64,000 nt of DNA from Anaspis maculata (GCA_949128115.1 OX421968.1:24908377-24972376), one strand, 5' to 3'; counted from the stretch's first letter, positions 33,801 through 49,506 are shown. Numbers and translations are program-made. The notes: generated by a model from the letters alone, not told the origin.

Positions 33801-34392
33801 GGACATGAAAACTCCGAAATTCTGAATAAAAACAAATTTTTACTTATTTCTAGTTTGTGAAATGAAATCCAGAAACACTACCTGTCCGTCAAGAGGCTTT
33901 GACTTGATCGATGAATTTTAAGTAAACATCAAATTATTTTGCCTTAGTCACTATCACGGCGACCGTATTGGTCAGCAGAAACCTCGGCAGAAACAACTGA
34001 AGAATGCCATGTTGCCGAAGTTTGATTTTCAGATAATTTTTCTTCATTCCGTCTCGCTAAGAGCCCATCATAACGCGACACTTTGTCCCATGTCGCGCTA
34101 AGAACTAATTCTGTACACTCAAAGCGCGACACGGCTCAACGAAAGCAAAACTGTGAATTTGGAATAAGAACGTGATAAAGATAAATTTTTCATTTTGGAT
34201 CTATCCAAAAACGAAACCACAACAATGCTACCTTTTCTGCATCTACATTGGACATGAAAACTCCGAAATTCTGAATAAAAACAAATTTTTACTTATTTCT
34301 AGTTTGTGAAATGAAATCCAGAGAAACTACCTGTCCGTCAAGAGGCTTTGACTTGATCGATGAATTTTAAGTAAACATCAAATTATTTTGCC
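30801..34392. repeat. 8-monomer HOR, unit A (3,592 bp)
   Basis: It begins with a monomer carrying the rare GTCGCGCCAAG variant and GGAAGCC, followed by four monomers (CAGATTATTTTT or GTCAACAG types), then GTCAGCAG, GTCTATAG and GTCAGCAG types. The same series of eight follows immediately. Confidence 0.85.
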
Positions 34393-37300
34393 TCAGTCAC
34401 TATCACGGCGACCGTATTGGTCAGCAGAAACCTCGGCAGAAACAACTGAAGGAAGCCATGTTGCCAAAGTTTGATTTTCAGATAATTTTTCTTTATTCCG
34501 TCTCGCTAAAAGCCCATCATAACGCGACACTTTGTCCCATGTCGCGCCAAGAACTAATTCTGTACACTCAAAGCGCGACACGGCTCAACAAAAGCAAAAC
34601 TGTGAATTTGGAATAAGAACGTGATAAAGATAATTTTTTCATTTTGGATCTATCCAAAAACGAAACCACAACAATGCTACCTTTTCTGCATCTACATTGG
34701 ACATAAAAACTCCGAAATTCTGAATAAAAACAAATTTTTACTTATTTCTTGTTTGTGAAATGAAATCCAGAGAAACTACCTGTCCGTCAAGAGGCTTTGA
34801 CTTGATCGATGAATTTTGAGTAAACATCAAATTATTTTGCCTTAGTCACTATCACGGCGACCGTATTGGTCAGCAGAAACCTCGGCAGAAACAACTGAAG
34901 AATGCCATGTTGCCGAAGTTTGATTTTCAGATTATTTTTCTTCATTCCGTCTCGCTAAGAGCCCATCATAACGCGACACTTTGTCCCATGTCGCGCTTAG
35001 AACTAATTCTGTTCACTCAAAGCGCGACACGGCTCAACAAAAGCAAAACTGTGAATTTGGAATAAGAACGTGATAAAGATAAATTTTTCATTTTGGATCT
35101 ATCCAAAAACGAAACCACAACAATGCTACCTTTTCTGCATCTACATTGGACATGAAAACTCCGAAATTCTGAATAAAAACAAATTTTTACTTATTTCTAG
35201 TTTGTGAAATGAAATCCAGAGAAACTACCTGTCCGTCAAGAGGCTTTGACTTGATCGATGAATTTTAAGTAAACATCAAATTATTTTGCCTCAGTCACTA
35301 TCACGGCGACCGTATTAGTCAACAGAAACCTCGGCAGAAACAACTGAAGAATGCCATGTTGCCAAAGTTTGATTTTCAGATAATTTTTCTTCATTCCGTC
35401 TCGCTAAGAGCCCATCATAACGCGACACTTTGTCCCATGTCGCGCTAAGAACTAATTCTGTACACTCAAAGCGCGACACGGCTCAACAAAAGCAAAACTG
35501 TGAATTTGGAATAAGAACGTGATAAAGATAAATTTTTCATTTTGGATCTATCCAAAAACGAAACCACAACAATGCCACCTTTTCTGCATCTACATTGGAC
35601 ATGAAAACTCCGAAATTCTGAATAAAAACAAATTTTTACTTATTTCTAGTTTGTGAAATGAAATCCAGAGAAACTACCTGTCCGTCAAGAGGCTTTGACT
35701 TGATCGATGAATTTTAAGTAAACATCAAATTATTTTGCCTCAGTCACTATCACGGCGACCGTATTAGTCAACAGAAACCTCGGCAGAAACAACTGAAGAA
35801 TGCCATGTTGCCAAAGTTTGATTTTCAGATAATTTTCCTTTATTCCGTCTCGCTAAAAGCCCATCATAACGCGACACTTTGTCCCATGTCGCGCTAAGAA
35901 CTAATTCTGTACACTCAAAGCGCGACACGGCTCAACAAAAGCAAAACTGTGAATTTGGAATAAGAACGTGATAAAGATAAATTTTTCATTTTGGATCTAT
36001 CCAAAAACGAAACCACAACAATGCTACCTTTTCTGCATCTACATTGGACATGAAAACTCCGAAATTCTGAATAAAAACAAATTTTTACTTATTTCTAGTT
36101 TGTGAAATGAAATCCAGAAACACTACCTGTCCGTCAAGAGGCTTTGACTTGATCGATGAATTTTAAGTAAACATCAAATTATTTTGCCTCAGTCACTATC
36201 ACGGCGACCGTATTAGTCAACAGAAACCTCGGCAGAAACAACTGAAGAATGCCATGTTGCCAAAGTTTGATTTTCAGATAATTTTTCTTCATTCCGTCTC
36301 GCTAAGAGCCCATCATAACGCGACACTTTGTCCCATGTCGCGCTAAGAACTAATTCTGTACACTCAAAGCGCGACACGGCTCAACGAAAGCAAAACTGTG
36401 AATTTGGAATAAGAACGTAATAAAGATGAATTTTCCATTTTGGATCTATCCAAAAACGATATCACATCAATGTTACCTTTTCTGCATCTACATTGGACAT
36501 GAAAACTCCGAAATTCTGAATAAAAACAAATTTTTACTTATTTCTAGTTTGTGAAATGAAATCCAGAAACACTACCTGTCCGTCAAGAGGCTTTGACTTG
36601 ATCGATGAATTTTAAGTAAACATCAAATTATTTTGCCTTAGTCACTATCACGGCGACCGTATTGGTCAGCAGAAACCTCGGCAGAAACAACTGAAGAATG
36701 CCATGTTGCCGAAGTTTGATTTTCAGATAATTTTTCTTCATTCCGTCTCGCTAAGAGCCCATCATAACGCGACACTTTGTCCCATGTCGCGCTAAGAACT
36801 AATTCTGTACACTCAAAGCGCGACACGGCTCAACGAAAGCAAAACTGTGAATTTGGAATAAGAACGTGATAAAGATAAATTTTTCATTTTGGATCTATCC
36901 AAAAACGAAACCACAACAATGCTACCTTTTCTGCATCTACATTGGACATGAAAACTCCGAAATTCTGAATAAAAACAAATTTTTACTGATTTCTAGTTTG
37001 TGAAATGAAATCCAGAGAAACTACCTGTCCGTCAAGAGCCTTTGACTTGATCGATGAATTTTAAGTAAACATCAAATTATTTTGCCTTAGTCACTATCAC
37101 GGCGACCGTATTGGTCTATAGAAACCTCGGCAGAAACAACTGAAGAATGCCATGTTGCCAAAGTTTGATTTTCAGATAATTTTTCTTCATTCCGTCTCGC
37201 TAAGAGCCCATCATAACGCGACACTTTGTCCCATGTCGCGCTAAGAACTAATTCTGTACACTCAAAGCGCGACACGGCTCAACGAAAGCAAAACTGTGAA

Positions 37301-37983
37301 TTTGGAATAAGAACGTAATAAAGATGAATTTTCCATTTTGGATCTATCCAAAAACGATACCACATCAATGTTATCTTTTCTGCATCTACATTGGACATGA
37401 AAACTCCGAAATTCTGAATAAAAACAAATTTTACTTATTTCTAGTTTGTGAAATGAAATCCAGAAACACTACCTGTCCGTCAAGAGGCCTTGACTTGATC
37501 GATGAATTTTAAGTAAACATCAAATTATTTTGCCTCAGTCACTATCACGGCGACCGTATTGGTCAGCAGAAACCTCGGCAGAAACAACTGAAGAATGCCA
37601 TGTTGCCGAAGTTTGATTTTCAGATAATTTTTCTTCATTCCGTCTCGCTAAGAGCCCTTCATAACGCGACACTTTGTCCCATGTCGCGCTAAGAACTAAT
37701 TCTGTACACTCAAAGCGCGACACGGCTCAACAAAAGCAAAACTGTGAATTTGGAATAAGAACGTGATAAAGATAATTTTTTCATTTTGGATCTATCCAAA
37801 AACGAAACCACAACAATGCTACCTTTTCTGCATCTACATTGGACATAAAAACTCCGAAATTCTGAATAAAAACAAATTTTTACTTATTTCTTGTTTGTGA
37901 AATGAAATCCAGAGAAACTACCTGTCCGTCAAGAGGCTTTGACTTGATCGATGAATTTTAAGTAAACATCAAATTATTTTGCC
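34393..37983. repeat. 8-monomer HOR, unit B (3,591 bp)
   Basis: It repeats unit A class by class, starting with the same GTCGCGCCAAG monomer. It differs by few substitutions, a 1-bp deletion near 37430 and a last monomer with CCCTTCATAA that looks chimaeric: it is followed by the GATAATTTTTTC spacer that elsewhere follows the first monomer of the unit. Confidence 0.8.
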
Positions 37984-38281
37984 TTAGTCACTATCACGGC
38001 GACCGTATTGGTCAGCAGAAACCTCGGCAGAAACAACTGAAGAATGCCATGTTGCCGAAGTTTGATTTTCAGATTATTTTTCTTCATTCCGTCTCGCTAA
38101 GAGCCCATCATAACGCGACACTTTGTCCCATGTCGCGCTAAGAACTAATTCTGTACACTTAAAGCGCGACACGGCTCAACAAAAGCAAAACTGTGAATTT
38201 GGAATAAGAACGTGATAAAGATAAATTTTTCATTTTGGATCTATCCAAAAACGAAACCACAACAATGCTACCTTTTCTGCC
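37984..38281. repeat. Deleted satellite monomer (298 bp)
   Basis: CCTTTTCTGC (ending 38280) is joined directly to CTTAGTCACT (38281 on), dropping 151 bp of the standard monomer. TGC occurs at both breakpoints, consistent with slippage or microhomology-mediated joining. I noticed no second copy in the window. Confidence 0.85.
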
Positions 38282-39179
38282 TTAGTCACTATCACGGCGA
38301 CCGTATTGGTCAGCAGAAACCTCGGCAGAAACAACTGAAGAATGCCATGTTGCCAAAGTTTGATTTTCAGATAATTTTTCTTCATTCCGTCTCGCTAAGA
38401 GCCCATCATAACGCGACACTTTGTCCCATGTCGCGCTAAGAACTAATTCTGTACACTCAAAGCGCGACACGGCTCAACGAAAGCAAAACTGTGAATTTGG
38501 AATAAGAACGTAATAAAGATGAATTTTCCATTTTGGATCTATCCAAAAACGATACCACATCAATGTTATCTTTTCTGCATCTACATTGGACATGAAAACT
38601 CCGAAATTCTGAATAAAAACAAATTTTTACTTATTTCTAGTTTGTGAAATAAAATCCAGAAACACTACCTGTCCGTCAAGAGGCTTTGACTTGATCGATA
38701 AATTTTAAGTAAACATCAAATTATTTTGCCTTAGTCACTATCACGGCGACCGTATTGGTCAGCAGAAACCTCGGCAGAAACAACTGAAGAATGCCATGTT
38801 GCCGAAGTTTGATTTTCAGATAATTTTTCTTCATTCCGTCTCGCTAAGAGCCCATCATAACGCGACACTTTGTCTCATGTCGCGCTAAGAACTAATTCTG
38901 TACACTCAAAGCGCGACACGGCTCAACGAAAGCAAAACTGTGAATTTGGAATAAGAACGTGATAAAGATAAATTTTTCATTTTGGATCTATCCAAAAACG
39001 AAACCACAACAATGCTACCTTTTCTGCATCTACATTGGACATAAAAACTCCGAAATTCTGAATAAAAACAAATTTTTACTTATTTCTTGTTTGTGAAATG
39101 AAATCCAGAGAAACTACCTGTCCGTCAAGAGGCTTTGACTTGATCGATGAATTTTAAGTAAACATCAAATTATTTTGCC

Positions 39180-41873
39180 TTAGTCACTATCACGGCGACC
39201 GTATTGGTCAGCAGAAACCTCGGCAGAAACAACTGAAGAATGCCATGTTGCCGAAGTTTGATTTTCAGATTATTTTTCTTCATTCCGTCTCGCTAAGAGC
39301 CCATCATAACGCGACACTTTGTCCCATGTCGCGCTAAGAACTAATTCTGTACACTCAAAGCGCGACACGGCTCAACAAAAGCAAAACTGTGAATTTGGAA
39401 TAAGAACGTGATAAAGACAAATTTTTCATTTTGGATCTATCCAAAAACGAAACCACAACAATGCTACCTTTTCTGCATCTACATTGGACATGAAAACTCC
39501 GAAATTCTGAATAAAAACAAATTTTTACTTATTTCTAGTTTGTGAAATGAAATCCAGAGAAACTACCTGTCCGTCAAGAGGCTTTGACTTGATCGATGAA
39601 TTTTAAGTAAACATCAAATTATTTTGCCTCAGTCACTATCACGGCGACCGTATTGGTCAGCAGAAACCTCGGCAGAAACAACTGAAGAAAGCCATGTTGC
39701 CAAAGTTTGATTTTCAGATAATTTTTCTTTATTCCGTCTCGCTAAAAGCCCATCATAACGCGACACTTTGTCCCATGTCGCGCTAAGAACTAATTCTGTA
39801 CACTAAAAGCGCGACACGGCTCAACAAAAGCAAAACTGTGAATTTGGAATAAGAACGTGATAAAGATAAATTTTTCATTTTGGATCTATCCAAAAACGAT
39901 ACCACATTAATGTTACCCTTTTTGCATCTACATTGGACATGAAAACTCCGAAATTCTGAATAAAAACAAATTTTTACTTATTTCTAGTTTGTAAAATGAA
40001 ATCCTGAGACACTTCCTGTCCGTCAAGAGGCTTTGACTTGATCGATGAATTTTAAGTAAACATCAAATTATTTTGCCTTAGTCATTATCACGGCGACCGT
40101 ATTGGTCAGCAGAAACCTCGGCAGAAACAACTGAAGAATGCCATGTTGCCGAAGTTTGATTTTCAGATTATTTTTCTTCATTCCGTCTCGCTAAGAGCCC
40201 ATCATAACGCGACACTTTGTCCCATGTCGCGCTAAGAACTAATTCTGTACACTCAAAGCGCGACACGGCTCAACAAAAGCAAAACTGTGAATTTGGAATA
40301 AGAACGTGATAAAGACAAATTTTTCATTTTGGATCTATCCAAAAACGAAACCACAACAATGCTACCTTTTCTGCATCTACATTGGACATGAAAACTCCGA
40401 AATTCTGAATAAAAACAAATTTTTACTTATTTCTAGTTTGTGAAATGAAATCCAGAGAAACTACCTGTCCGTCAAGAGGCTTTGACTTGATCGATGAATT
40501 TTAAGTAAACATCAAATTATTTTGCCTCAGTCACTATCACGGCGACCGTATTGGTCAGCAGAAACCTCGGCAGAAACAACTGAAGGAAGCCATGTTGCCA
40601 AAGTTTGATTTTCAGATAATTTTTCTTTATTCCGTCTCGCTAAAAGCCCATCATAACGCGACACTTTGTCCCATGTCGCGCTAAGAACTAATTCTGTACA
40701 CTCAAAGCGCGACACGGCTCAACGAAAGCAAAACTGTGAATTTGGAATAAGAACGTGATAAAGATAAATTTTTCATTTTGGATCTATCCAAAAACGAAAC
40801 CACAACAATGCTACCTTTTCTGCATCTACATTGGACATGAAAACTCCGAAATTCTGAATAAAAACAAATTTTTACTTATTTCTAGTTTGTGAAATGAAAT
40901 CCAGAGAAACTACCTGTCCGTCAAGAGGCTTTGACTTGATCGATGAATTTTAAGTAAACATCAAATTATTTTGCCTTAGTCACTATCACGGCGACCGTAT
41001 TGGTCAATAGAAACCTCGGCAGAAACAACTGAAGAATGCCATGTTGCCAAAGTTTGATTTTCAGATAATTTTTCTTCATTCCGTCTCGCTAAGAGCCCAT
41101 CATAACGCGACACTTTGTCCCATGTCGCGCTAAGAACTAATTCTGTACACTCAAAGCGCGACACGGCTCAACGAAAGCAAAACTGTGAATTTGGAATAAG
41201 AACGTAATAAAGATGAATTTTCCATTTTGGATCTATCCAAAAACGATACCACATCAATGTTATCTTTTCTGCATCTACATTGGACATGAAAACTCCGAAA
41301 TTCTGAATAAAAACAAATTTTTACTTATTTCTAGTTTGTGAAATGAAATCCAGAAACACTACCTGTCCGTCAAGAGGCTTTGACTTGATCGATGAATTTT
41401 AAGTAAACATCAAATTATTTTGCCTTAGTCACTATCACGGCGACCGTATTGGTCAATAGAAACCTCGGCAGAAACAACTGAAGAATGCCATGTTGCCGAA
41501 GTTTGATTTTCAGATAATTTTTCTTCATTCCGTCTCGCTAAGAGCCCATCATAACGCGACACTTTGTCCCATGTCGCGCTAAGAACTAATTCTGTACACT
41601 CAAAGCGCGACACGGCTCAACAAAAGCAAAACTGTGAATTTGGAATAAGAACGTGATAAAGACAAATTTTTCATTTTGGATCTATCCAAAAACGAAACCA
41701 CAACAATGCTACCTTTTCTGCATCTACATTGGACATAAAAACTCCGAAATTCTGAATAAAAACAAATTTTTACTTATTTCTTGTTTGTGAAATGAAATCC
41801 AGAGAAACTACCTGTCCGTCAAGAGGCTTTGACTTGATCGATGAATTTTAAGTAAACATCAAATTATTTTGCC
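39180..41873. repeat. 6-monomer HOR, unit A (2,694 bp)
   Basis: Marked by CACTAAAAGCG at 39801, a monomer with CCTGAGACACTTCCTG near 40003 and AGTCATTATCAC near 40079, each recurring 2,694 bp later. Confidence 0.85.
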
Positions 41874-44567
41874 TTAGTCACTATCACGGCGACCGTATTG
41901 GTCAGCAGAAACCTCGGCAGAAACAACTGAAGAATGCCATGTTGCCGAAGTTTGATTTTCAGATTATTTTTCTTCATTCCGTCTCGCTAAGAGCCCATCA
42001 TAACGCGACACTTTGTCCCATGTCGCGCTAAGAACTAATTCTGTACACTCAAAGCGCGACACGGCTCAACAAAAGCAAAACTGTGAATTTGGAATAAGAA
42101 CGTGATAAAGACAAATTTTTCATTTTGGATCTATCCAAAAACGAAACCACAACAATGCTACCTTTTCTGCATCTACATTGGACATGAAAACTCCGAAATT
42201 CTGAATAAAAACAAATTTTTACTTATTTCTAGTTTGTGAAATGAAATCCAGAGAAACTACCTGTCCGTCAAGAGGCTTTGACTTGATCGATGAATTTTAA
42301 GTAAACATCAAATTATTTTGCCTCAGTCACTATCACGGCGACCGTATTGGTCAGCAGAAACCTCGGCAGAAACAACTGAAGAAAGCCATGTTGCCAAAGT
42401 TTGATTTTCAGATAATTTTTCTTTATTCCGTCTCGCTAAAAGCCCATCATAACGCGACACTTTGTCCCATGTCGCGCTAAGAACTAATTCTGTACACTAA
42501 AAGCGCGACACGGCTCAACAAAAGCAAAACTGTGAATTTGGAATAAGAACGTGATAAAGATAAATTTTTCATTTTGGATCTATCCAAAAACGATACCACA
42601 TTAATGTTACCCTTTTTGCATCTACATTGGACATGAAAACTCCGAAATTCTGAATAAAAACAAATTTTTACTTATTTCTAGTTTGTAAAATGAAATCCTG
42701 AGACACTTCCTGTCCGTCAAGAGGCTTTGACTTGATCGATGAATTTTAAGTAAACATCAAATTATTTTGCCTTAGTCATTATCACGGCGACCGTATTGGT
42801 CAGCAGAAACCTCGGCAGAAACAACTGAAGAATGCCATGTTGCCGAAGTTTGATTTTCAGATTATTTTTCTTCATTCCGTCTCGCTAAGAGCCCATCATA
42901 ACGCGACACTTTGTCCCATGTCGCGCTAAGAACTAATTCTGTACACTCAAAGCGCGACACGGCTCAACAAAAGCAAAACTGTGAATTTGGAATAAGAACG
43001 TGATAAAGACAAATTTTTCATTTTGGATCTATCCAAAAACGAAACCACAACAATGCTACCTTTTCTGCATCTACATTGGACATGAAAACTCCGAAATTCT
43101 GAATAAAAACAAATTTTTACTTATTTCTAGTTTGTGAAATGAAATCCAGAGAAACTACCTGTCCGTCAAGAGGCTTTGACTTGATCGATGAATTTTAAGT
43201 AAACATCAAATTATTTTGCCTCAGTCACTATCACGGCGACCGTATTGGTCAGCAGAAACCTCGGCAGAAACAACTGAAGGAAGCCATGTTGCCAAAGTTT
43301 GATTTTCAGATAATTTTTCTTTATTCCGTCTCGCTAAAAGCCCATCATAACGCGACACTTTGTCCCATGTCGCGCTAAGAACTAATTCTGTACACTCAAA
43401 GCGCGACACGGCTCAACGAAAGCAAAACTGTGAATTTGGAATAAGAACGTGATAAAGATAAATTTTTCATTTTGGATCTATCCAAAAACGAAACCACAAC
43501 AATGCTTCCTTTTCTGCATCTACATTGGACATGAAAACTCCGAAATTCTGAATAAAAACAAATTTTTACTTATTTCTAGTTTGTGAAATGAAATCCAGAG
43601 AAACTACCTGTCCGTCAAGAGGCTTTGACTTGATCGATGAATTTTAAGTAAACATCAAATTATTTTGCCTTAGTCACTATCACGGCGACCGTATTGGTCA
43701 ATAGAAACCTCGGCAGAAACAACTGAAGAATGCCATGTTGCCAAAGTTTGATTTTCAGATAATTTTTCTTCATTCCGTCTCGCTAAGAGCCCATCATAAC
43801 GCGACACTTTGTCCCATGTCGCGCTAAGAACTAATTCTGTACACTCAAAGCGCGACACGGCTCAACGAAAGCAAAACTGTGAATTTGGAATAAGAACGTA
43901 ATAAAGATGAATTTTCCATTTTGGATCTATCCAAAAACGATACCACATCAATGTTATCTTTTCTGCATCTACATTGGACATGAAAACTCCGAAATTCTGA
44001 ATAAAAACAAATTTTTACTTATTTCTAGTTTGTGAAATGAAATCCAGAAACACTACCTGTCCGTCAAGAGGCTTTGACTTGATCGATGAATTTTAAGTAA
44101 ACATCAAATTATTTTGCCTTAGTCACTATCACGGCGACCGTATTGGTCAATAGAAACCTCGGCAGAAACAACTGAAGAATGCCATGTTGCCGAAGTTTGA
44201 TTTTCAGATAATTTTTCTTCATTCCGTCTCGCTAAGAGCCCATCATAACGCGACACTTTGTCCCATGTCGCGCTAAGAACTAATTCTGTACACTCAAAGC
44301 GCGACACGGCTCAACAAAAGCAAAACTGTGAATTTGGAATAAGAACGTGATAAAGACAAATTTTTCATTTTGGATCTATCCAAAAACGAAACCACAACAA
44401 TGCTACCTTTTCTGCATCTACATTGGACATGAAAACTCCGAAATTCTGAATAAAAACAAATTTTTACTTATTTCTAGTTTGTGAAATGAAATCCAGAGAA
44501 ACTACCTGTCCGTCAAGAGGCTTTGACTTGATCGATGAATTTTAAGTAAACATCAAATTATTTTGCC
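41874..44567. repeat. 6-monomer HOR, unit B (2,694 bp)
   Basis: Repeats the previous unit with the same private variants at 42495, about 42697 and about 42773, ending with two GTCAATAG monomers. The array after 44568 departs from this order. Confidence 0.85.
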
Positions 44568-47500
44568 TCAGTCACTATCACGGCGACCGTATTGGTCAGC
44601 AGAAACCTCGGCAGAAACAACTGAAGGAAGCCATGTTGCCAAAGTTTGATTTTCAGATAATTTTTCTTTATTCCGTCTCGCTAAAAGCCCATCATAACGC
44701 GACACTTTGTCCCATGTCGCGCTAAGAACTAATTCTGTACACTCAAAGCGCGACACGGCTCAACGAAAGCAAAACTGTGAATTTGGAATAAGAACGTGAT
44801 AAAGATAAATTTTTCATTTTGGATCTATCCAAAAACGAAACCACAACAATGCTACCTTTTCTGCATCTACATTGGACATGAAAACTCCGAAATTCTGAAT
44901 AAAAACAAATTTTTACTTATTTCTAGTTTGTGAAATGAAATCCAGAGAAACTACCTGTCCGTCAAGAGGCTTTGACTTGATCGATGAATTTTAAGTAAAC
45001 ATCAAATTATTTTGCCTCAGTCACTATCACGGCGACCGTATTGGTCAGCAGAAACCTCGGCAGAAACAACTGAAGAAAGCCATGTTGCCAAAGTTTGATT
45101 TTCAGATAATTTTTCTTTATTCCGTCTCGCTAAAAGCCCATCATAACGCGACACTTTGTCCCATGTCGCGCTAAGAACTAATTCTGTACACTCAAAGCGC
45201 GACACGGCTCAACAAAAGCAAAACTGTGAATTTGGAATAAGAACGTGATAAAGATAAATTTTTCATTTTGGATCTATCCAAAAACGAAACCACAACAATG
45301 CTACCTTTTCTGCATCTACATTGGACATGAAAACTCCGAAATTCTGAATAAAAACAAATTTTTACTTATTTCTAGTTTGTGAAATGAAATCCAGAGAAAC
45401 TACCTGTCCGTCAAGAGGCTTTGACTTGATCGATGAATTTTAAGTAAACATCAAATTATTTTGCCTTAGTCACTATCACGGCGACCGTATTGGTCAATAG
45501 AAACCTCGGCAGAAACAACTGAAGAATGCCATGTTGCCAAAGTTTGATTTTCAGATAATTTTTCTTCATTCCGTCTCGCTAAGAGCCCATCATAACGCGA
45601 CACTTTGTCCCATGTCGCGCTAAGAACTAATTCTGTACACTCAAAGCGCGACACGGCTCAACGAAAGCAAAACTGTGAATTTGGAATAAGAACGTAATAA
45701 AGATGAATTTTCCATTTTGGATCTATCCAAAAACGATACCACATCAATGTTATCTTTTCTGCATCTACATTGGACATGAAAACTCCGAAATTCTGAATAA
45801 AAACAAATTTTTACTTATTTCTAGTTTGTGAAATGAAATCCAGAAACACTACCTGTCCGTCAAGAGGCTTTGACTTGATCGATGAATTTTAAGTAAACAT
45901 CAAATTATTTTGCCTTAGTCACTATCACGGCGACCGTATTGGTCAGCAGAAACCTCGGCAGAAACAACTGAAGAATGCCATGTTGCCGAAGTTTGATTTT
46001 CAGATAATTTTTCTTCATTCCGTCTCGCTAAGAGCCCATCATAACGCGACACTTTGTCCCATGTCGCGCTAAGAACTAATTCTGTACACTCAAAGCGCGA
46101 CACGGCTCAACGAAAGCAAAACTGTGAATTTGGAATAAGAACGTAATAAAGATGAATTTTCCATTTTGGATCTATCCAAAAACGATACCACATCAATGTT
46201 ATCTTTTCTGCATCTACATTGGACATGAAAACTCCGAAATTCTGAATAAAAACAAATTTTTACTTATTTCTAGTTTGTGAAATGAAATCCAGAAACACTA
46301 CCTGTCCGTCAAGAGGCTTTGACTTGATCGATGAATTTTAAGTAAACATCAAATTATTTTGCCTTAGTCACTATCACGGCGACCGTATTGGTCAATAGAA
46401 ACCTCGGCAGAAACAACTGAAGAATGCCATGTTGCCAAAGTTTGATTTTCAGATAATTTTTCTTCATTCCGTCTCGCTAAGAGCCCATCATAACGCGACA
46501 CTTTGTCCCATGTCGCGCTAAGAACTAATTCTGTACACTCAAAGCGCGACACGGCTCAACGAAAGCAAAACTGTGAATTTGGAATAAGAACGTAATAAAG
46601 ATGAATTTTCCATTTTGGATCTATCCAAAAACGATACCACATCAATGTTATCTTTTCTGCATCTACATTGGACATGAAAACTCCGAAATTCTGAATAAAA
46701 ACAAATTTTTACTTATTTCTAGTTTGTGAAATGAAATCCAGAAACACTACCTGTCCGTCAAGAGGCTTTGACTTGATCGATGAATTTTAAGTAAACATCA
46801 AATTATTTTGCCTTAGTCACTATCACGGCGACCGTATTGGTCAGCAGAAACCTCGGCAGAAACAACTGAAGGAAGCCATGTTGCCAAAGTTTGATTTTCA
46901 GATAATTTTTCTTTATTCCGTCTCGCTAAAAGCCCATCATAACGCGACACTTTGTCCCATGTCGCGCTAAGAACTAATTCTGTACACTCAAAGCGCGACA
47001 CGGCTCAACGAAAGCAAAACTGTGAATTTGGAATAAGAACGTGATGAAGATAAATTTTTCATTTTGGATCTATCCAAAAACGAAACCACAACAATGCTAC
47101 CTTTTCTGCATCTACATTGGACATGAAAACTCCGAAATTCTGAATAAAAACAAATTTTTACTTATTTCTAGTTTGTGAAATGAAATCCAGAGAAACTACC
47201 TGTCCGTCAAGAGGCTTTGACTTGATCGATGAATTTTAAGTAAACATCAAATTATTTTGCCTCAGTCACTATCACGGCGACCGTATTGGTCAGCAGAAAC
47301 CTCGGCAGAAACAACTGAAGAAAGCCATGTTGCCAAAGTTTGATTTTCAGATAATTTTTCTTTATTCCGTCTCGCTAAAAGCCCATCATAACGCGACACT
47401 TTGTCCCATGTCGCGCTAAGAACTAATTCTGTACACTCAAAGCGCGACACGGCTCAACAAAAGCAAAACTGTGAATTTGGAATAAGAACGTGATAAAGAT

Positions 47501-49506
47501 AAATTTTTCATTTTGGATCTATCCAAAAACGATACCACATTAATGTTACCCTTTTTGCATCTACATTGGACATGAAAACTCCGAAATTCTGAATAAAAAC
47601 AAATTTTTACTTATTTCTAGTTTGTAAAATGAAATCCTGAGACACTTCCTGTCCGTCAAGAGGCTTTGACTTGATCGATGAATTTTAAGTAAACATCAAA
47701 TTATTTTGCCTTAGTCACTATCACGGCGACCGTATTGGTCAGCAGAAACCTCGGCAGAAACAACTGAAGAATGCCATGTTGCCGAAGTTTGATTTTCAGA
47801 TTATTTTTCTTCATTCCGTCTCGCTAAGAGCCCATCATAACGCGACACTTTGTCCCATGTCGCGCTAAGAACTAATTCTGTACACTCAAAGCGCGACACG
47901 GCTCAACAAAAGCAAAACTGTGAATTTGGAATAAGAACGTGATAAAGACAAATTTTTCATTTTGGATCTATCCAAAAACGAAACCACAACAATGCTACCT
48001 TTTCTGCATCTACATTGGACATGAAAACTCCGAAATTCTGAATAAAAACAAATTTTTACTTATTTCTAGTTTGTGAAATGAAATCCAGAGAAACTACCTG
48101 TCCGTCAAGAGGCTTTGACTTGATCGATGAATTTTAAGTAAACATCAAATTATTTTGCCTCAGTCACTATCACGGCGACCGTATTGGTCAGCAGAAACCT
48201 CGGCAGAAACAACTGAAGGAAGCCATGTTGCCAAAGTTTGATTTTCAGATAATTTTTCTTTATTCCGTCTCGCTAAAAGCCCATCATAACGCGACACTTT
48301 GTCCCATGTCGCGCTAAGAACTAATTCTGTACACTCAAAGCGCGACACGGCTCAACGAAAGCAAAACTGTGAATTTGGAATAAGAACGTGATAAAGATAA
48401 ATTTTTCATTTTGGATCTATCCAAAAACGAAACCACAACAATGCTACCTTTTCTGCATCTACATTGGACATGAAAACTCCGAAATTCTGAATAAAAACAA
48501 ATTTTTACTTATTTCTAGTTTGTGAAATGAAATCCAGAGAAACTACCTGTCCGTCAAGAGGCTTTGACTTGATCGATGAATTTTAAGTAAACATCAAATT
48601 ATTTTGCCTCAGTCACTATCACGGCGACCGTATTGGTCAGCAGAAACCTCGGCAGAAACAACTGAAGAAAGCCATGTTGCCAAAGTTTGATTTTCAGGTA
48701 ATTATTCTTTATTCCGTCTCGCTAAAAGCCCATCATAACGCGACACTTTGTCCCATGTCGCGCTAAGAACTAATTCTGTACACTCAAAGCGCGACACGGC
48801 TCAACAAAAGCAAAACTGTGAATTTGGAATAAGAACGTGATAAAGATAAATTTTTCATTTTGGATCTATCCAAAAACGATACCACATTAATGTTACCCTT
48901 TTTGCATCTACATTGGACATGAAAACTCCGAAATTCTGAATAAAAACAAATTTTTACTTATTTCTAGTTTGTAAAATGAAATCCTGAGACACTTCCTGTC
49001 CGTCAAGAGGCTTTGACTTGATCGATGAATTTTTAGTAAACATCAAATTATTTTGCTCAAGTCACTATCACGGCGACCGTATTGGTCAGCAGAAACCTCG
49101 GCAGAAACAACTGAAGAATGCCATGTTGCCAAAGTTTGATTTTCAGATAATTTTTCTTCATTCCGTCTCGCTAAGAGCCCATCATAACGCGACACTTTGT
49201 CTCATGTCGCGCTAAGAACTAATTCTGTACACTCAAAGCGCGACACGGCTCAACGAAAGCAAAACTGTGAATTTGGAATAAGAACGTGATAAAGATAAAT
49301 TTTTCATTTTGGATCTATCCAAAAACGAAACCACAACAATGCTACCTTTTCTGCATCTACATTGGACATAAAAACTCCGAAATTCTGAATAAAAACAAAT
49401 TTTTACTTATTTCTTGTTTGTGAAATGAAATCCAGAGAAACTACCTGTCCGTCACGAGGCTTTGACTTGATCGATGAATTTTAAGTAAACATCAAATTAT
49501 TTTGCC

